NCBI GenBank assembly: GCA_035264765.1
Contig: DATFPQ010000098.1
Span: 1 to 13,729 of the forward strand
DNA: 13,729 nucleotides
Source: DATFPQ01 sp035264765
GTDB lineage: Bacteria > Actinomycetota > Actinomycetes > Actinomycetales > Angustibacteraceae
Reading direction: 5' to 3'
Positions 1 through 6,871 of the stretch are shown in pieces (positions within the stretch are counted from its first letter, which is position 1; every line of letters starts with the position of its first letter). Both the position numbers and the translations under genes were made by a program. The notes below the pieces were generated by a model, which made no database searches, had not been told where the DNA came from, and saw nothing but the letters and a program-made list of their open reading frames with translations.

Positions 1-280
1 CGTCCCGCGGGCGCTGCGTGAGCGGGTGCGGCGAGGCGCCGTACTGACCCGGTCCCACGTCGGCCCCGCCCGCCACCACGAGCCCGTCCACGCCGGACAC
101 CACCGCCAGCGCCTCCTCCTCCGAGAGCTGCCGCTCCGGCGGCAGCAGCACCGCGCGCGCGCCCGCGGCCTGCAGGGCCGAGACGTAGGCCGCCGGGACC
201 AGCACCGCCGGCACCTGCTGCCAGACCCCCCACGACGCCGGCTCCAGGTAGCAGGTGACCGCCACGGTCGGGCGGGTCAC
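1..280 (-). CDS. Gamma-glutamyl hydrolase, peptidase C26 (PuuD-like), partial
   Basis: This is the N-terminal 93 residues of a class I glutamine-amidotransferase-like hydrolase; the rest lies beyond the left edge. The family cleaves the gamma-glutamyl amide bond of intermediates such as gamma-glutamyl-GABA, releasing glutamate. Visible features are the first strand ending in VAVTCYLEPASWG (residues 6-18), the segment YVSALQAAGA (32-41), and the family motif GGADVGPGQYG (71-81), equivalent to GGxDVxPxxYG. The catalytic Cys and His/Glu are outside the window. The GTG at 280 is chosen because it opens directly onto the conserved first strand. It lies 25 bases after the SDR stop. A GAGGG at 291-295 could serve as ribosome binding site, but it forms a 13-base palindrome with CCCTC (283-295), so it may be partly masked. 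It is the last visible gene of the amine operon. The family call is firm; the exact substrate is inferred from neighbours. Confidence 0.88.
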   Translation of the reverse strand, partial: MTRPTVAVTCYLEPASWGVWQQVPAVLVPAAYVSALQAAGARAVLLPPERQLSEEEALAVVSGVDGLVVAGGADVGPGQYGASPHPLTQRPRD

Positions 281-305
281 CGGAGGGCCGCCCTCAGACC
301 CAGGT

Positions 306-1073
306 TCACAGCGGCGTCACGTAGGCGCCGCTGATCCCGCCGTCCACCAGGAACTGCGACGCCGTGATGAAGCTGGAGTCGTCGCCGGCTAGGAACAGCA
401 CCGCGGCGGCGATCTCCTCCGGCTCGGCGAACCGGCCGAGCGGGATGTGCACCATTCGCCGGGCCGCCCGCTCGGGGTCGCTCGCGAACAGCTCCTGGAG
501 CAGTGGCGTGTTCACCGGCCCGGGGCACAGTGCGTTCACGCGCACCCCCTGCCGGGCGAACTGCACGCCGAGCTCCCGGGACATCGCCAGCACACCGCCC
601 TTACTGGCCGTGTAGGAGATCTGCGACGTAGCCGCGCCCATCACGGCCACGAAGGACGCCGTGTTGATGATGGACCCGCGTCCCTGCTCCAGCATGTAGG
701 GCAGCACCGCCTTGCAGCACAGGTACACGCTCGTGAGGTTGACCTCTTGCACGCGTCGCCAGGCGTCCAGCCCCGTGTCCAGGATGGAGTCGTCGTCGGG
801 CGGGGAGATCCCGGCGTTGTTGAAGGCGACGTCGACGCTGCCGTAGGTCTCGTTGGCCAGCCGGAACAGCGCCTCCACCTGGCCCGGGTCGGTGACGTCG
901 CAGTGCACGAACAGCCCGTCCACCTGCTCAGCGACCGAAGGCCCGCGCTCGTCGTCGACGTCGGCGACGACCACCCTGGCACCCTCGGCGCCGAACCGCC
1001 GTACCGTCGCCAACCCGATCCCGCTGCACCCGCCGGTGACCACCGCCACCCGTCCGTCCAGCCTGCCTGCCAC
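306..1073 (-). CDS. SDR-family NAD(P)-dependent oxidoreductase
   Basis: This is a classical short-chain dehydrogenase/reductase of 255 residues, a normal length. The nucleotide-binding TGGCSGIG is at residues 13-20. Asp38 ends the second strand, which usually favours NAD over NADP. Asp59-Val60, NNAG (85-88) and Asn112 follow. The catalytic residues are Ser140, Tyr154 and Lys158 (YTASK); the Ser-Tyr spacing is one longer than in FabG. The C-terminal motif FLVDGG is present. Such proteins are often auto-annotated as 3-oxoacyl-ACP reductase, but nothing nearby concerns fatty acids. Its place between aldehyde dehydrogenase and gamma-glutamyl hydrolase suggests an alcohol dehydrogenase acting on a gamma-glutamylated amino alcohol; that role is inference. 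The GTG start is supported by GAGGAG at 1079-1084, five bases upstream. It lies 72 bases after the aldehyde dehydrogenase gene, with a hairpin between them. Confidence 0.92.
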   Translation of the reverse strand: MAGRLDGRVAVVTGGCSGIGLATVRRFGAEGARVVVADVDDERGPSVAEQVDGLFVHCDVTDPGQVEALFRLANETYGSVDVAFNNAGISPPDDDSILDTGLDAWRRVQEVNLTSVYLCCKAVLPYMLEQGRGSIINTASFVAVMGAATSQISYTASKGGVLAMSRELGVQFARQGVRVNALCPGPVNTPLLQELFASDPERAARRMVHIPLGRFAEPEEIAAAVLFLAGDDSSFITASQFLVDGGISGAYVTPL

Positions 1074-1137
1074 TCCCGCTCCTCACCGTTGCGCCACGGG
1101 CCCAGTACGACCCACAAGTGCGCCGACGTTCGACGAA

Positions 1138-1163
1138 CTCGCGACTCACTCCTGAGTCGCGAG
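1138..1163 (-). terminator. Perfect 11-bp hairpin over the aldehyde dehydrogenase stop codon
   Basis: The arms CTCGCGACTCA (1138-1148) and TGAGTCGCGAG (1153-1163) are exact reverse complements with a four-base loop. The structure contains the stop codon at 1146-1148. On the minus strand it is followed by TTCGTCG rather than a U-tract, so it is a weak or U-less intrinsic terminator at best. It could instead attenuate, or stabilise the 3' end of the upstream message, lowering SDR and hydrolase expression relative to the upstream genes. The structure is directly visible; the function is inference. Confidence 0.6.
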
Positions 1164-2540
1164 GAAGACGTTCTTCACCTCGGTGAACGCATCCAGCGCG
1201 TCCGGCCCGAGCTCGCGCCCGAGCCCCGACTGCTTGAAGCCCCCGAACGGAGTGGCGTAACGAACCGAGGAGTTCGAGTTCACGGACAGGTTCCCGGCCT
1301 GCACGCCTCGGGACACCCGCAGCGCTCTCCCCACGTCACGCGTCCAGATGGACCCGGAGAGGCCGTACGACGTGTCGTTGGCCTTGGCGATAGCGTCGGC
1401 CTCGTCGTCGAAGGGCAGCACCGCCACGACCGGCCCGAACACCTCCTCGCGCCAGACCCGGTCCTGCACGGACGTCGGGCGCACCACGGTCGGCGGGTAC
1501 CAGAAACCCCTGCCGGACGGCGCGGTCCCCCGGAACAGGACGTCAACAGGAGCCTCCGCATCCTCCACAAAGGACCGCACCGTGCTGCGCTGCCCCGCGC
1601 TGATCAGCGGCCCCATGTCGGCGTCCTCTTCGGCCGGGTTCACGACGCGGACCCGCTGCACCGCCTGCTCCAGAAGCTCGAGGAACCGGTCGTGCACGCT
1701 GCGCTGCACGAGGATCCGGCTGCGTGCGCAGCAGTCCTGTCCGGCGTTGTCGAAGACGGCGGACGGCGCGCTCGCTGCCGCGCGTTCGATGTCGGCGTCC
1801 GCAAACACGATGTTGGCGCTCTTGCCGCCCAGCTCGAGCGTCACGCGCTTCACCTGGTCCGCCGCCCCGCGCATGATCTGCTGCCCAACCTGCGTCGAAC
1901 CGGTGAAGCAGATCTTGCGGACCAGCGGGTGCGTCACGAAGCGCTGCCCGACCACGCTCCCTCGGCCGGGAAGCACCGCGAGCAGCCCCTCCGGCAGCCC
2001 CGCCTCCAGCGCCAGCTCACCGATCCGCACCGCCGTCAGCGGCGTGAGCTCGGCCGGCTTGAGCACCACGGCGTTGCCCGCGGCCAGCGCGGGCGCGAAC
2101 CCCCAGGCCGCGATCGGCATCGGGAAGTTCCACGGCACGATCACGCCGACGACGCCGAGCGGCTCCTTAAAGGTGACGTCCAGCCCACCGGCGACCGGGA
2201 TCTGGCGGCCGAACAGCCGTTCCGGCGCCGCGGCGTAGTACGTCAGGACGTCCCGTACGTTCCGCGCCTCCCAGCGCGCGTTGCCGATGGTGTGGCCGGC
2301 ACCGCGCACCTCCAGCGCCGCGAGCTCTTCAAGATGCGCGTCGACCACGTCGGCGAGCCGGAGCAGCAGCCGACCTCGGTCGGCTGGCGCCAGTGCCGCC
2401 CAGCCGACCTGCGCCGCGGCCGCCCGCTGGATGGCGGCGTCGGTCTCCTCGACGCCGCATTGCGGGACGGTCCGCACCACCTCCTCGGTCGCGGGGTCGA
2501 GGACGTCGTACGTCGCGCCCTCGGTCGACATCGTGCTCAC
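1146..2540 (-). CDS. NAD(P)-dependent aldehyde dehydrogenase
   Basis: This 464-residue protein belongs to the aldehyde dehydrogenase superfamily and oxidises an aldehyde to a carboxylate. Visible motifs are VPWNFP (135-140), Lys161 of the coenzyme site, FTGST (212-216), LELGGKS (235-241) with general base Glu236, and FDNAGQDC (263-270) with the catalytic Cys270. The EEVFGP segment and the C-terminal PFGGFKQSG are present. All key residues are intact. Context suggests a gamma-glutamyl-aminoaldehyde substrate, as for PuuC in the E. coli gamma-glutamylated putrescine pathway, but sequence alone does not settle this. The GTG at 2540 is seven bases after the synthetase stop, with GAGAGG at 2554-2559 as a somewhat distant ribosome binding site. 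An in-frame ATG at 2531 is the alternative. The tight spacing implies translational coupling. Confidence 0.94.
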   Translation of the reverse strand: MSTMSTEGATYDVLDPATEEVVRTVPQCGVEETDAAIQRAAAAQVGWAALAPADRGRLLLRLADVVDAHLEELAALEVRGAGHTIGNARWEARNVRDVLTYYAAAPERLFGRQIPVAGGLDVTFKEPLGVVGVIVPWNFPMPIAAWGFAPALAAGNAVVLKPAELTPLTAVRIGELALEAGLPEGLLAVLPGRGSVVGQRFVTHPLVRKICFTGSTQVGQQIMRGAADQVKRVTLELGGKSANIVFADADIERAAASAPSAVFDNAGQDCCARSRILVQRSVHDRFLELLEQAVQRVRVVNPAEEDADMGPLISAGQRSTVRSFVEDAEAPVDVLFRGTAPSGRGFWYPPTVVRPTSVQDRVWREEVFGPVVAVLPFDDEADAIAKANDTSYGLSGSIWTRDVGRALRVSRGVQAGNLSVNSNSSVRYATPFGGFKQSGLGRELGPDALDAFTEVKNVFLATQE

Positions 2541-2547
2541 CCGTGCG

Positions 2548-3909
2548 TCACAGCCTCTCGAACCCTCGGAACCGCTCCCAGTCCGTCACCGCCGCCTCGA
2601 AAGCGGCCAGCTCGACGTCGGCCGCGTTCACGTAGTGGTCGACGACGTCGTCCCCGAAGGTCTCACGGGCGAAGGTGGAGCCGTCGAACAGGTCCCTTGC
2701 CATGCGCAGCGTCGTCGGCACGCGCGGCTTGTCCGAGGTGTACGCGTTGCCCTCGAACGCCGGCTCGAGCTCCAGCCGCTCCTCGATGCCGCGCAGTCCG
2801 CCGGCGAGCATCGCCGCCTCCGCGAGGTAGGGGTTGACGTCCCCTCCGGGCAGCCGGTTCTCGACCCGCAGCCCGGGCCCGTGCCCGACGACCCGCAGGG
2901 AGCACGTTCGGTTGTCCCGCCCCCACGCGACGGCCGTGGGCGCGAACGACCCGGGGACGAAGCGCTTGTAGGAGTTGATGTTCGGGGCGTACAGCAGCGT
3001 CAGTTCCGGCAGCGTCGCCAGCACGCCGGCCACGAACCGCTCGAACACCTCGGTCGGGCCGTCCCCGCGGTCGAACACCACCGCGCCGTCCGACCCACGC
3101 AGGCTCATGTGGATGTGGCATGAGTTGCCTTCTCGTTCGTCGTACTTCGCCATGAACGAGACCGCTTTGCCCTGCAGCGCGGCGATCTCCTTCGCGCCGT
3201 TCTTGTAGACGCTGTGCTGGTCGGCGGTGCGCACGACCTCGTCGAACCGGAAGGCGATCTCGTGCTGACCCAGGTTGCACTCCCCCTTGGCCGACTCGAC
3301 CGTCAAGCCGGCGCCATGCATGCCGCGTCGGATGTCGCGCAACAGCGGCTCCACCCGCGTCGTTCCAAGGATCGAGTAGTCCACGTTGTACTGGTTGCCG
3401 GGACGCAACCCCCGGTAGCCCCTGTCCCAGGCCACCTCGTACGGCTCGTCGAACACCAGGAACTCCAGCTCGGTTCCCGCGTAGGCGACGAAGCCGAGCT
3501 CCGCGGCGCGCGCAGCCTGTGCCTTCAGGACCTGACGCGGAGACGGTCGCACGTCGCCCCGGCCGTCGAGCCAGGCCAGGTCGCACTGCACCATCGCGGT
3601 CCCCGGCAGCCACGGCGTCAGCCGCAGCGTCGACAGATCCAGGTCCATCTGCATGTCGCCGTAGCCGCTCTGCCACGAGCTCATCGCGTAACCCTCGACG
3701 GTGTTCATGTCGACGTCGACGGCGAGCAGGTAGTTGCAGCCCTCCGTGCCGTGCTGCAGCACCTCGGACAAGAAGAACGGCGCGTGGATCCGCTTGCCCT
3801 GCAGCCGCCCCTGCATGTCGGTGAAGGCCACAACCACGGTGTCGACCTGGTCCTGGTCCACCAGGTGGCGCAGCTGGTCGATGGTGAGCGGAGGTGTGCT
3901 GTCGGTCAT
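2548..3909 (-). CDS. Glutamine-synthetase-like gamma-glutamylamine synthetase (GlnA3/GlnA4/PuuA type)
   Basis: The 453-residue product has the full glutamine synthetase type I fold. It has an N-terminal beta-grasp region (FTDMQGRLQGKR, 29-40) and metal and substrate residues in ELEF (147-150), Glu210 and Glu217 (GECNLGQHE, 209-217), His265 (NSCHIHMS) and Arg316 (NSYKRFVPG), then the ENRLPGGDVNPY motif (350-361). The DGSS motif that forms the ammonium site of true glutamine synthetases is absent; the equivalent region reads LLAVDVDMNTV (61-71). This agrees with paralogues that ligate glutamate to amines, namely PuuA in E. coli and GlnA3 (polyamines) and GlnA4 (ethanolamine) in Streptomyces. 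The reaction would be ATP-dependent gamma-glutamylation of an imported amine. The ATG at 3909 is chosen because AGGA (3916-3919) lies six bases upstream. An in-frame upstream extension to 4083 is Arg-rich and not protein-like. The amine specificity is unresolved. Confidence 0.93.
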   Translation of the reverse strand: MTDSTPPLTIDQLRHLVDQDQVDTVVVAFTDMQGRLQGKRIHAPFFLSEVLQHGTEGCNYLLAVDVDMNTVEGYAMSSWQSGYGDMQMDLDLSTLRLTPWLPGTAMVQCDLAWLDGRGDVRPSPRQVLKAQAARAAELGFVAYAGTELEFLVFDEPYEVAWDRGYRGLRPGNQYNVDYSILGTTRVEPLLRDIRRGMHGAGLTVESAKGECNLGQHEIAFRFDEVVRTADQHSVYKNGAKEIAALQGKAVSFMAKYDEREGNSCHIHMSLRGSDGAVVFDRGDGPTEVFERFVAGVLATLPELTLLYAPNINSYKRFVPGSFAPTAVAWGRDNRTCSLRVVGHGPGLRVENRLPGGDVNPYLAEAAMLAGGLRGIEERLELEPAFEGNAYTSDKPRVPTTLRMARDLFDGSTFARETFGDDVVDHYVNAADVELAAFEAAVTDWERFRGFERL

Positions 3910-3917
3910 GTCGCGTC

Positions 3918-4091
3918 CTATCCGAGCGGGCCGCGCAGCAGCGCGGACGTGGCGTCGCAGTTGGCTTCCATGGACACCGTTGCCCCGTCGCCGTCCTGGC
4001 CCGTCGTCAGGTCGCACGTGGCCGCGACGGCACAGAGGTCCCAAAGCGGTCGAGGGACGACGAAGACGCCGACGCCGTCGCAACGGATCAC
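3918..4091 (-). CDS. Putative small protein, 57 residues, function unknown
   Basis: I do not recognise this protein. A GTG overlaps the permease stop codon (GTGA, 4088-4091) and opens a 57-codon frame whose TAG stop (3918-3920) runs into the AGGA ribosome binding site of the synthetase gene. It therefore fills what would otherwise be a 178-base spacer in a tightly packed operon. About 49 of 57 codons end in G or C while second positions are much less G/C-biased, which is the pattern of real coding sequence here. The product begins MIRCDGVGVFVVPRPLWDLC and contains four Cys (4, 20, 26, 45), three of them in Cys-Asp pairs followed by short polar stretches. There is no signal peptide or clear membrane segment. 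No good ribosome binding site is seen, so translation would depend on coupling to the permease gene. It could also be the decayed end of a longer gene. Confidence 0.6.
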   Translation of the reverse strand: MIRCDGVGVFVVPRPLWDLCAVAATCDLTTGQDGDGATVSMEANCDATSALLRGPLG

Positions 4092-5614
4092 GAGTCGAAG
4101 ATCTCGGCCGCGGCCTTGGTGCCGTGGCCCTCTGGGACGTCTCTCATGAAGTGCTTGCGTCCTCGGGCGAACCACATCACCGTCGCGAAGACCAGCACCA
4201 CGCCGACCGCCACGGGCGCGTAGTTGAACGTCCCGACGGTCACCGGGGACGCCGGCGGCAGCATGAACAGCACGACGATGAAGCCCACCCAGACGACGGC
4301 GATCCAGCCGATGAGCGCGCTCCACCGGCCCAGGTTCCACGCGCCCTGGCGGAAGTCGGGGTTGCGGCGACGCAGGAACACCGGGACCACGTACGCGATG
4401 TAGAGCCCGATGACCGCGATGGACGTCACCGCCAGGTACGCGACCACGCTCTTCAGGGCCGGCAGCGCGAGCACCACCGAGCACCCGACGCACAGCCAGA
4501 TGGAGTTCGTCGGGGTGCCCGTGCGCGGGTTCACCTTGGCCCACAGCCGTGAGCCCGGCAGCGCGCCGTCGCGGCTGAAGGCGTACGACATCCGCGAGTT
4601 CGCGGTGACCGAGGCCATGCCGCAGAAGAACTGGGCCACGGCGCAGATCAACAGCAGGAACTCACCGGTGTGCCGCCCGGCCGCGTCGATGAAGATCTGC
4701 GCGGGCGGCAGCCCGGTGTCGCTGTTCCGTGCGCCCTCGTAGTCCTGGATCGCCGCGGTGACCGCCACCAGCAGCACCCACCCGGCGAGGATCGACACCC
4801 ACACGCTGCTGACCAGCCCGCGCGGCGCGTCGCGGCTGGCGTTCCTGGTCTCCTCCGCGACGTGCGCCGAGGCGTCGTATCCCGTGTAGGTGTACTGCGC
4901 CATCAGCAGCCCGATCAGGAAGACGTAGACCGGTGCGGTCCACCCGGTGTGGTTCTCGAAGTGGGTGAACGTCCACGAGAGCGACTGGTGCCGGTCCGGG
5001 ACGACGACGAGCACGGCGACGATGACAGCGACCCCGACCAGGTGCCACCAGGCGCTGAAACCGGACAACAGCTTGACCAGGTTGACGTCGTAGGTGTTCA
5101 GCGCACCGTGCAGCCCGATGATCACCAGGAACGCGATGAACGTGACGGTCGGGGTGACCTCAATCCCGAAGACAAGGTTCAGCAGCGCCATCCAGGTGAC
5201 GGCGGCGCCGTAGTCGATGGCCGCGGTCACCGCGATCTCACCCAGGAAGTTGAACCAGCCGACGTACCAGGCCCAGGCCTCTCGGTTGCGCCGTGCGAGG
5301 CGACCGGCCCAGAAGTACAGCCCGCCGGCGGTGGGGTACACCGAGCAGATCTCCCCCATCGACAGGGCCACGCAGAGGACGAACAGGCCGACGAGCGGCC
5401 AGCCGATGGTGATGGCCACCGGCCCACCGGCGTTCATCGCGATGAGGTACGACGTGATGCACCCGGCCAGGACCGAGATGATCGAGAAGGAGACGGCGAA
5501 GTTGGAGAACCCGCTCAGCCCGCGGTGCAGCTCCTGCTTGTAGCCCAGCTCGGCCAGCATCCGGCTGTCGTCGTCGCCGGAGTCCCCGTGGTGCGCGCGG
5601 TCCGTGGTGGCCAT
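4088..5614 (-). CDS. APC-superfamily amine/amino acid permease
   Basis: This 508-residue integral membrane transporter belongs to the amino acid-polyamine-organocation superfamily. A hydrophilic N-terminus precedes LGYKQELHRGLSGFSNFAVS, the entry into the first membrane segment. About 12 hydrophobic segments follow, with the conserved YTGYDASAHVAEETRNA stretch mid-protein, SRMSYAFSRDGALP, and a short polar C-terminus. The branch looks like the amino acid/choline/GABA-type permeases rather than a specific sugar or ion carrier. It would import the amine used by the downstream synthetase. The ATG at 5614 is preferred because AGGGG (5620-5624) sits five bases upstream; an upstream in-frame GTG at 5644 lacks such a site and adds ten unlikely residues. 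It is the first gene of the operon, downstream of a good promoter. Family confidence is high, substrate confidence low. Confidence 0.92.
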   Translation of the reverse strand: MATTDRAHHGDSGDDDSRMLAELGYKQELHRGLSGFSNFAVSFSIISVLAGCITSYLIAMNAGGPVAITIGWPLVGLFVLCVALSMGEICSVYPTAGGLYFWAGRLARRNREAWAWYVGWFNFLGEIAVTAAIDYGAAVTWMALLNLVFGIEVTPTVTFIAFLVIIGLHGALNTYDVNLVKLLSGFSAWWHLVGVAVIVAVLVVVPDRHQSLSWTFTHFENHTGWTAPVYVFLIGLLMAQYTYTGYDASAHVAEETRNASRDAPRGLVSSVWVSILAGWVLLVAVTAAIQDYEGARNSDTGLPPAQIFIDAAGRHTGEFLLLICAVAQFFCGMASVTANSRMSYAFSRDGALPGSRLWAKVNPRTGTPTNSIWLCVGCSVVLALPALKSVVAYLAVTSIAVIGLYIAYVVPVFLRRRNPDFRQGAWNLGRWSALIGWIAVVWVGFIVVLFMLPPASPVTVGTFNYAPVAVGVVLVFATVMWFARGRKHFMRDVPEGHGTKAAAEIFDS

Positions 5615-5632
5615 GGCAGCCCCTGACGTCGG

Positions 5633-5660
5633 GCGCCGGGCCACGAGCGGTCCCGGGCGC
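5633..5660 (-). other. Bulged hairpin in the permease 5' untranslated region
   Basis: On the minus strand GCGCC (5656-5660) pairs with GGCGC (5633-5637). The stem continues GGG/CCC and CC/GG, with single-base bulges of C and A and a six-base loop. This gives about ten pairs between the predicted transcription start and the ribosome binding site. In GC-rich DNA such structures are frequent, so a regulatory role is only possible. Confidence 0.3.
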
Positions 5661-5671
5661 TAGGGGACGCG

Positions 5672-5700
5672 ATCCTGCTCCCGCGCCCTCCCGGCGTCAA
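5672..5700 (-). promoter_or_regulatory. Promoter of the amine-catabolic operon
   Basis: On the minus strand TTGACG (5695-5700) is followed after exactly 17 bases by CAGGAT (5672-5677). This closely matches the actinobacterial housekeeping consensus TTGACN and TANNNT. Transcription would start near 5665, giving a leader of about 50 bases before the permease ATG at 5614. It lies in the only intergenic region between ilvE and the operon. No regulator gene is in the window and no clear operator is seen. Confidence 0.65.
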
Positions 5701-5743
5701 TGGGCAGCTCCGAAGACGCCACCAGCGCCCGAGCGACGACCTC

Positions 5744-5756
5744 AGCCGGCCCGGCT
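5744..5756. repeat. Short palindrome at the ilvE 3' end
   Basis: AGCCGG and CCGGCT flank a single central base and touch the ilvE stop codon (5756-5758). The loop would be too tight for a good terminator stem, and no U-tract follows on the minus strand. It may be a weak transcription stop or a protein-binding site for the operon promoter about 45 bases away, or simply a chance palindrome in GC-rich DNA. Confidence 0.25.
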
Positions 5757-6850
5757 CAGACCAAGCGGTGCATCCAGCGGTGCGGGTCCTCGACCCGGCC
5801 GTACTGCAGGTCCAGCAGCCGCGACCGCACCCCGGCGGTGACCGGCCCCGTCCCGCCGTCTGCCATCACAACCTCACCGTCCGGCGACACCAGCCGCCCG
5901 AGCGGCGTGATGACGGCCGCGGTGCCGCACGCGAAGACCTCGCGGATCCGTCCCGACGCCGCACCGTCGCGCCACTCTTCGATGCCCACCCGGCGCTCCA
6001 CCACCTCGTGGCCCTCGTCCCGCAGCAGCTCCAGCACCGAGTCTCGGGTGACGCCCTCGAGGATCGTGCCGGTCAACTCCGGCGTCACGACGCTGCCGTC
6101 GTCGAGGACGAAGTAGAGGTTCATGCCTCCCAGCTCCTCGACCCAGCGGTGCTCGACCGCATCCAGGAAGCACACCTGGTCGCAGCCGTTCGCGCTCGCC
6201 TCGACCTGCGCCGCGAGGCTGGCCGCGTAGTTCCCGCCGCACTTGGCCGCACCCGTCCCGCCCGGCGCGGCCCGCGTGTAGTTCGTGGACAGCCAGATCG
6301 ACACCGGCTTGACCCCGCCGGAGAAGTACGGCCCGGCGGGCGAGGCGATCACGCAGTAGGTCACCTCGGCCGCGGGACGCACGCCGAGGAACGCCTCGGA
6401 CGCATACATGAACGGCCGCAGGTAGAGGCTGGTCTCGCCGCCGCCCTCCGGTGAGGGGACCCACTCGACGTCGACGTCGACCAGCGCCCGCACCGACTCC
6501 ACGAAGTCCTCGGTCGCCAGCTCGGGCAGGGCCAGCCGCCGAGCCGAGCGCTGGAACCGTGCCGCGTTCTGGTCCGGCCGGAACGCCCAGACCGACCCGT
6601 CGGCGTGCCGGTACGCCTTGAGTCCCTCGAAGATCTCCTGCGCGTAGTGCAGGACCGCCGACGAGGGGTCCAGCTGCAGCGGCCCGTACGGACGGACCTG
6701 CGCGTCGTGCCAGCCGTCGGACGCCGTCCAGGTGACCGTGACCATGTGGTCGGTGAACGACTTGCCGAAGCCCGGCGTCGCCAGGATCTGCGCCCGCTGC
6801 TCGGCCGGCAGCGGCTCGTCGTTGCGCTTGATGACGAAGTCGAGGGCCAT
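5756..6850 (-). CDS. ilvE: Branched-chain amino acid aminotransferase
   Basis: This 364-residue, PLP-dependent fold-type IV aminotransferase performs the last step of valine, isoleucine and leucine synthesis, moving the amino group of glutamate onto the 2-oxo acid. Visible features are PGFGKSFTDHM near the N-terminus, LHYAQEIFEGLKAYR (67-81), LYLRPFM (142-148), the Schiff-base Lys203 in GAAKCGGNYAAS, the VEELGGMN motif (237-244), and the phosphate-binding CGTAA (308-312). The length is normal and no key residue is missing. It starts 21 bases after the leuB stop, so it can be read through from leuB. No Shine-Dalgarno sequence precedes the ATG, but a TACCTT hexamer lies six bases upstream, which would fit an additional leaderless transcript. 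It closes the branched-chain block. Confidence 0.96.
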   Translation of the reverse strand: MALDFVIKRNDEPLPAEQRAQILATPGFGKSFTDHMVTVTWTASDGWHDAQVRPYGPLQLDPSSAVLHYAQEIFEGLKAYRHADGSVWAFRPDQNAARFQRSARRLALPELATEDFVESVRALVDVDVEWVPSPEGGGETSLYLRPFMYASEAFLGVRPAAEVTYCVIASPAGPYFSGGVKPVSIWLSTNYTRAAPGGTGAAKCGGNYAASLAAQVEASANGCDQVCFLDAVEHRWVEELGGMNLYFVLDDGSVVTPELTGTILEGVTRDSVLELLRDEGHEVVERRVGIEEWRDGAASGRIREVFACGTAAVITPLGRLVSPDGEVVMADGGTGPVTAGVRSRLLDLQYGRVEDPHRWMHRLV

Positions 6851-6856
6851 GGTGCG

Positions 6857-6862
6857 AAGGTA
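6857..6862 (-). promoter_or_regulatory. Candidate -10 element placing the start at the ilvE ATG
   Basis: TACCTT on the minus strand matches TANNNT and is separated from the ATG at 6850 by exactly six bases, the usual distance to the first transcribed base. No Shine-Dalgarno sequence is present in the 21-base gap after leuB. No good -35 is visible, which weakens the call. If real, ilvE would also have a leaderless message. Confidence 0.33.
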
Positions 6863-6871
6863 CCGCAGCGA

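Noticed and set aside
928..1149. 73-codon minus-strand frame between the aldehyde dehydrogenase and SDR genes
   Set aside because: Although its GTG overlaps the upstream stop, most of the frame overlaps the SDR coding region out of frame and gives a low-complexity Arg/Gly-rich product.
447..2837. Long plus-strand open frame (796 codons)
   Set aside because: It lies opposite the SDR and aldehyde dehydrogenase genes, whose motifs are intact. Its translation is rich in Arg, His and Pro with no domains, the usual antisense shadow in GC-rich DNA.
3910..4083. N-terminal extension of the GS-like synthetase
   Set aside because: The stretch is Arg- and Gly-rich, overlaps the better-coding 57-codon frame, and the ATG at 3909 has a proper ribosome binding site.
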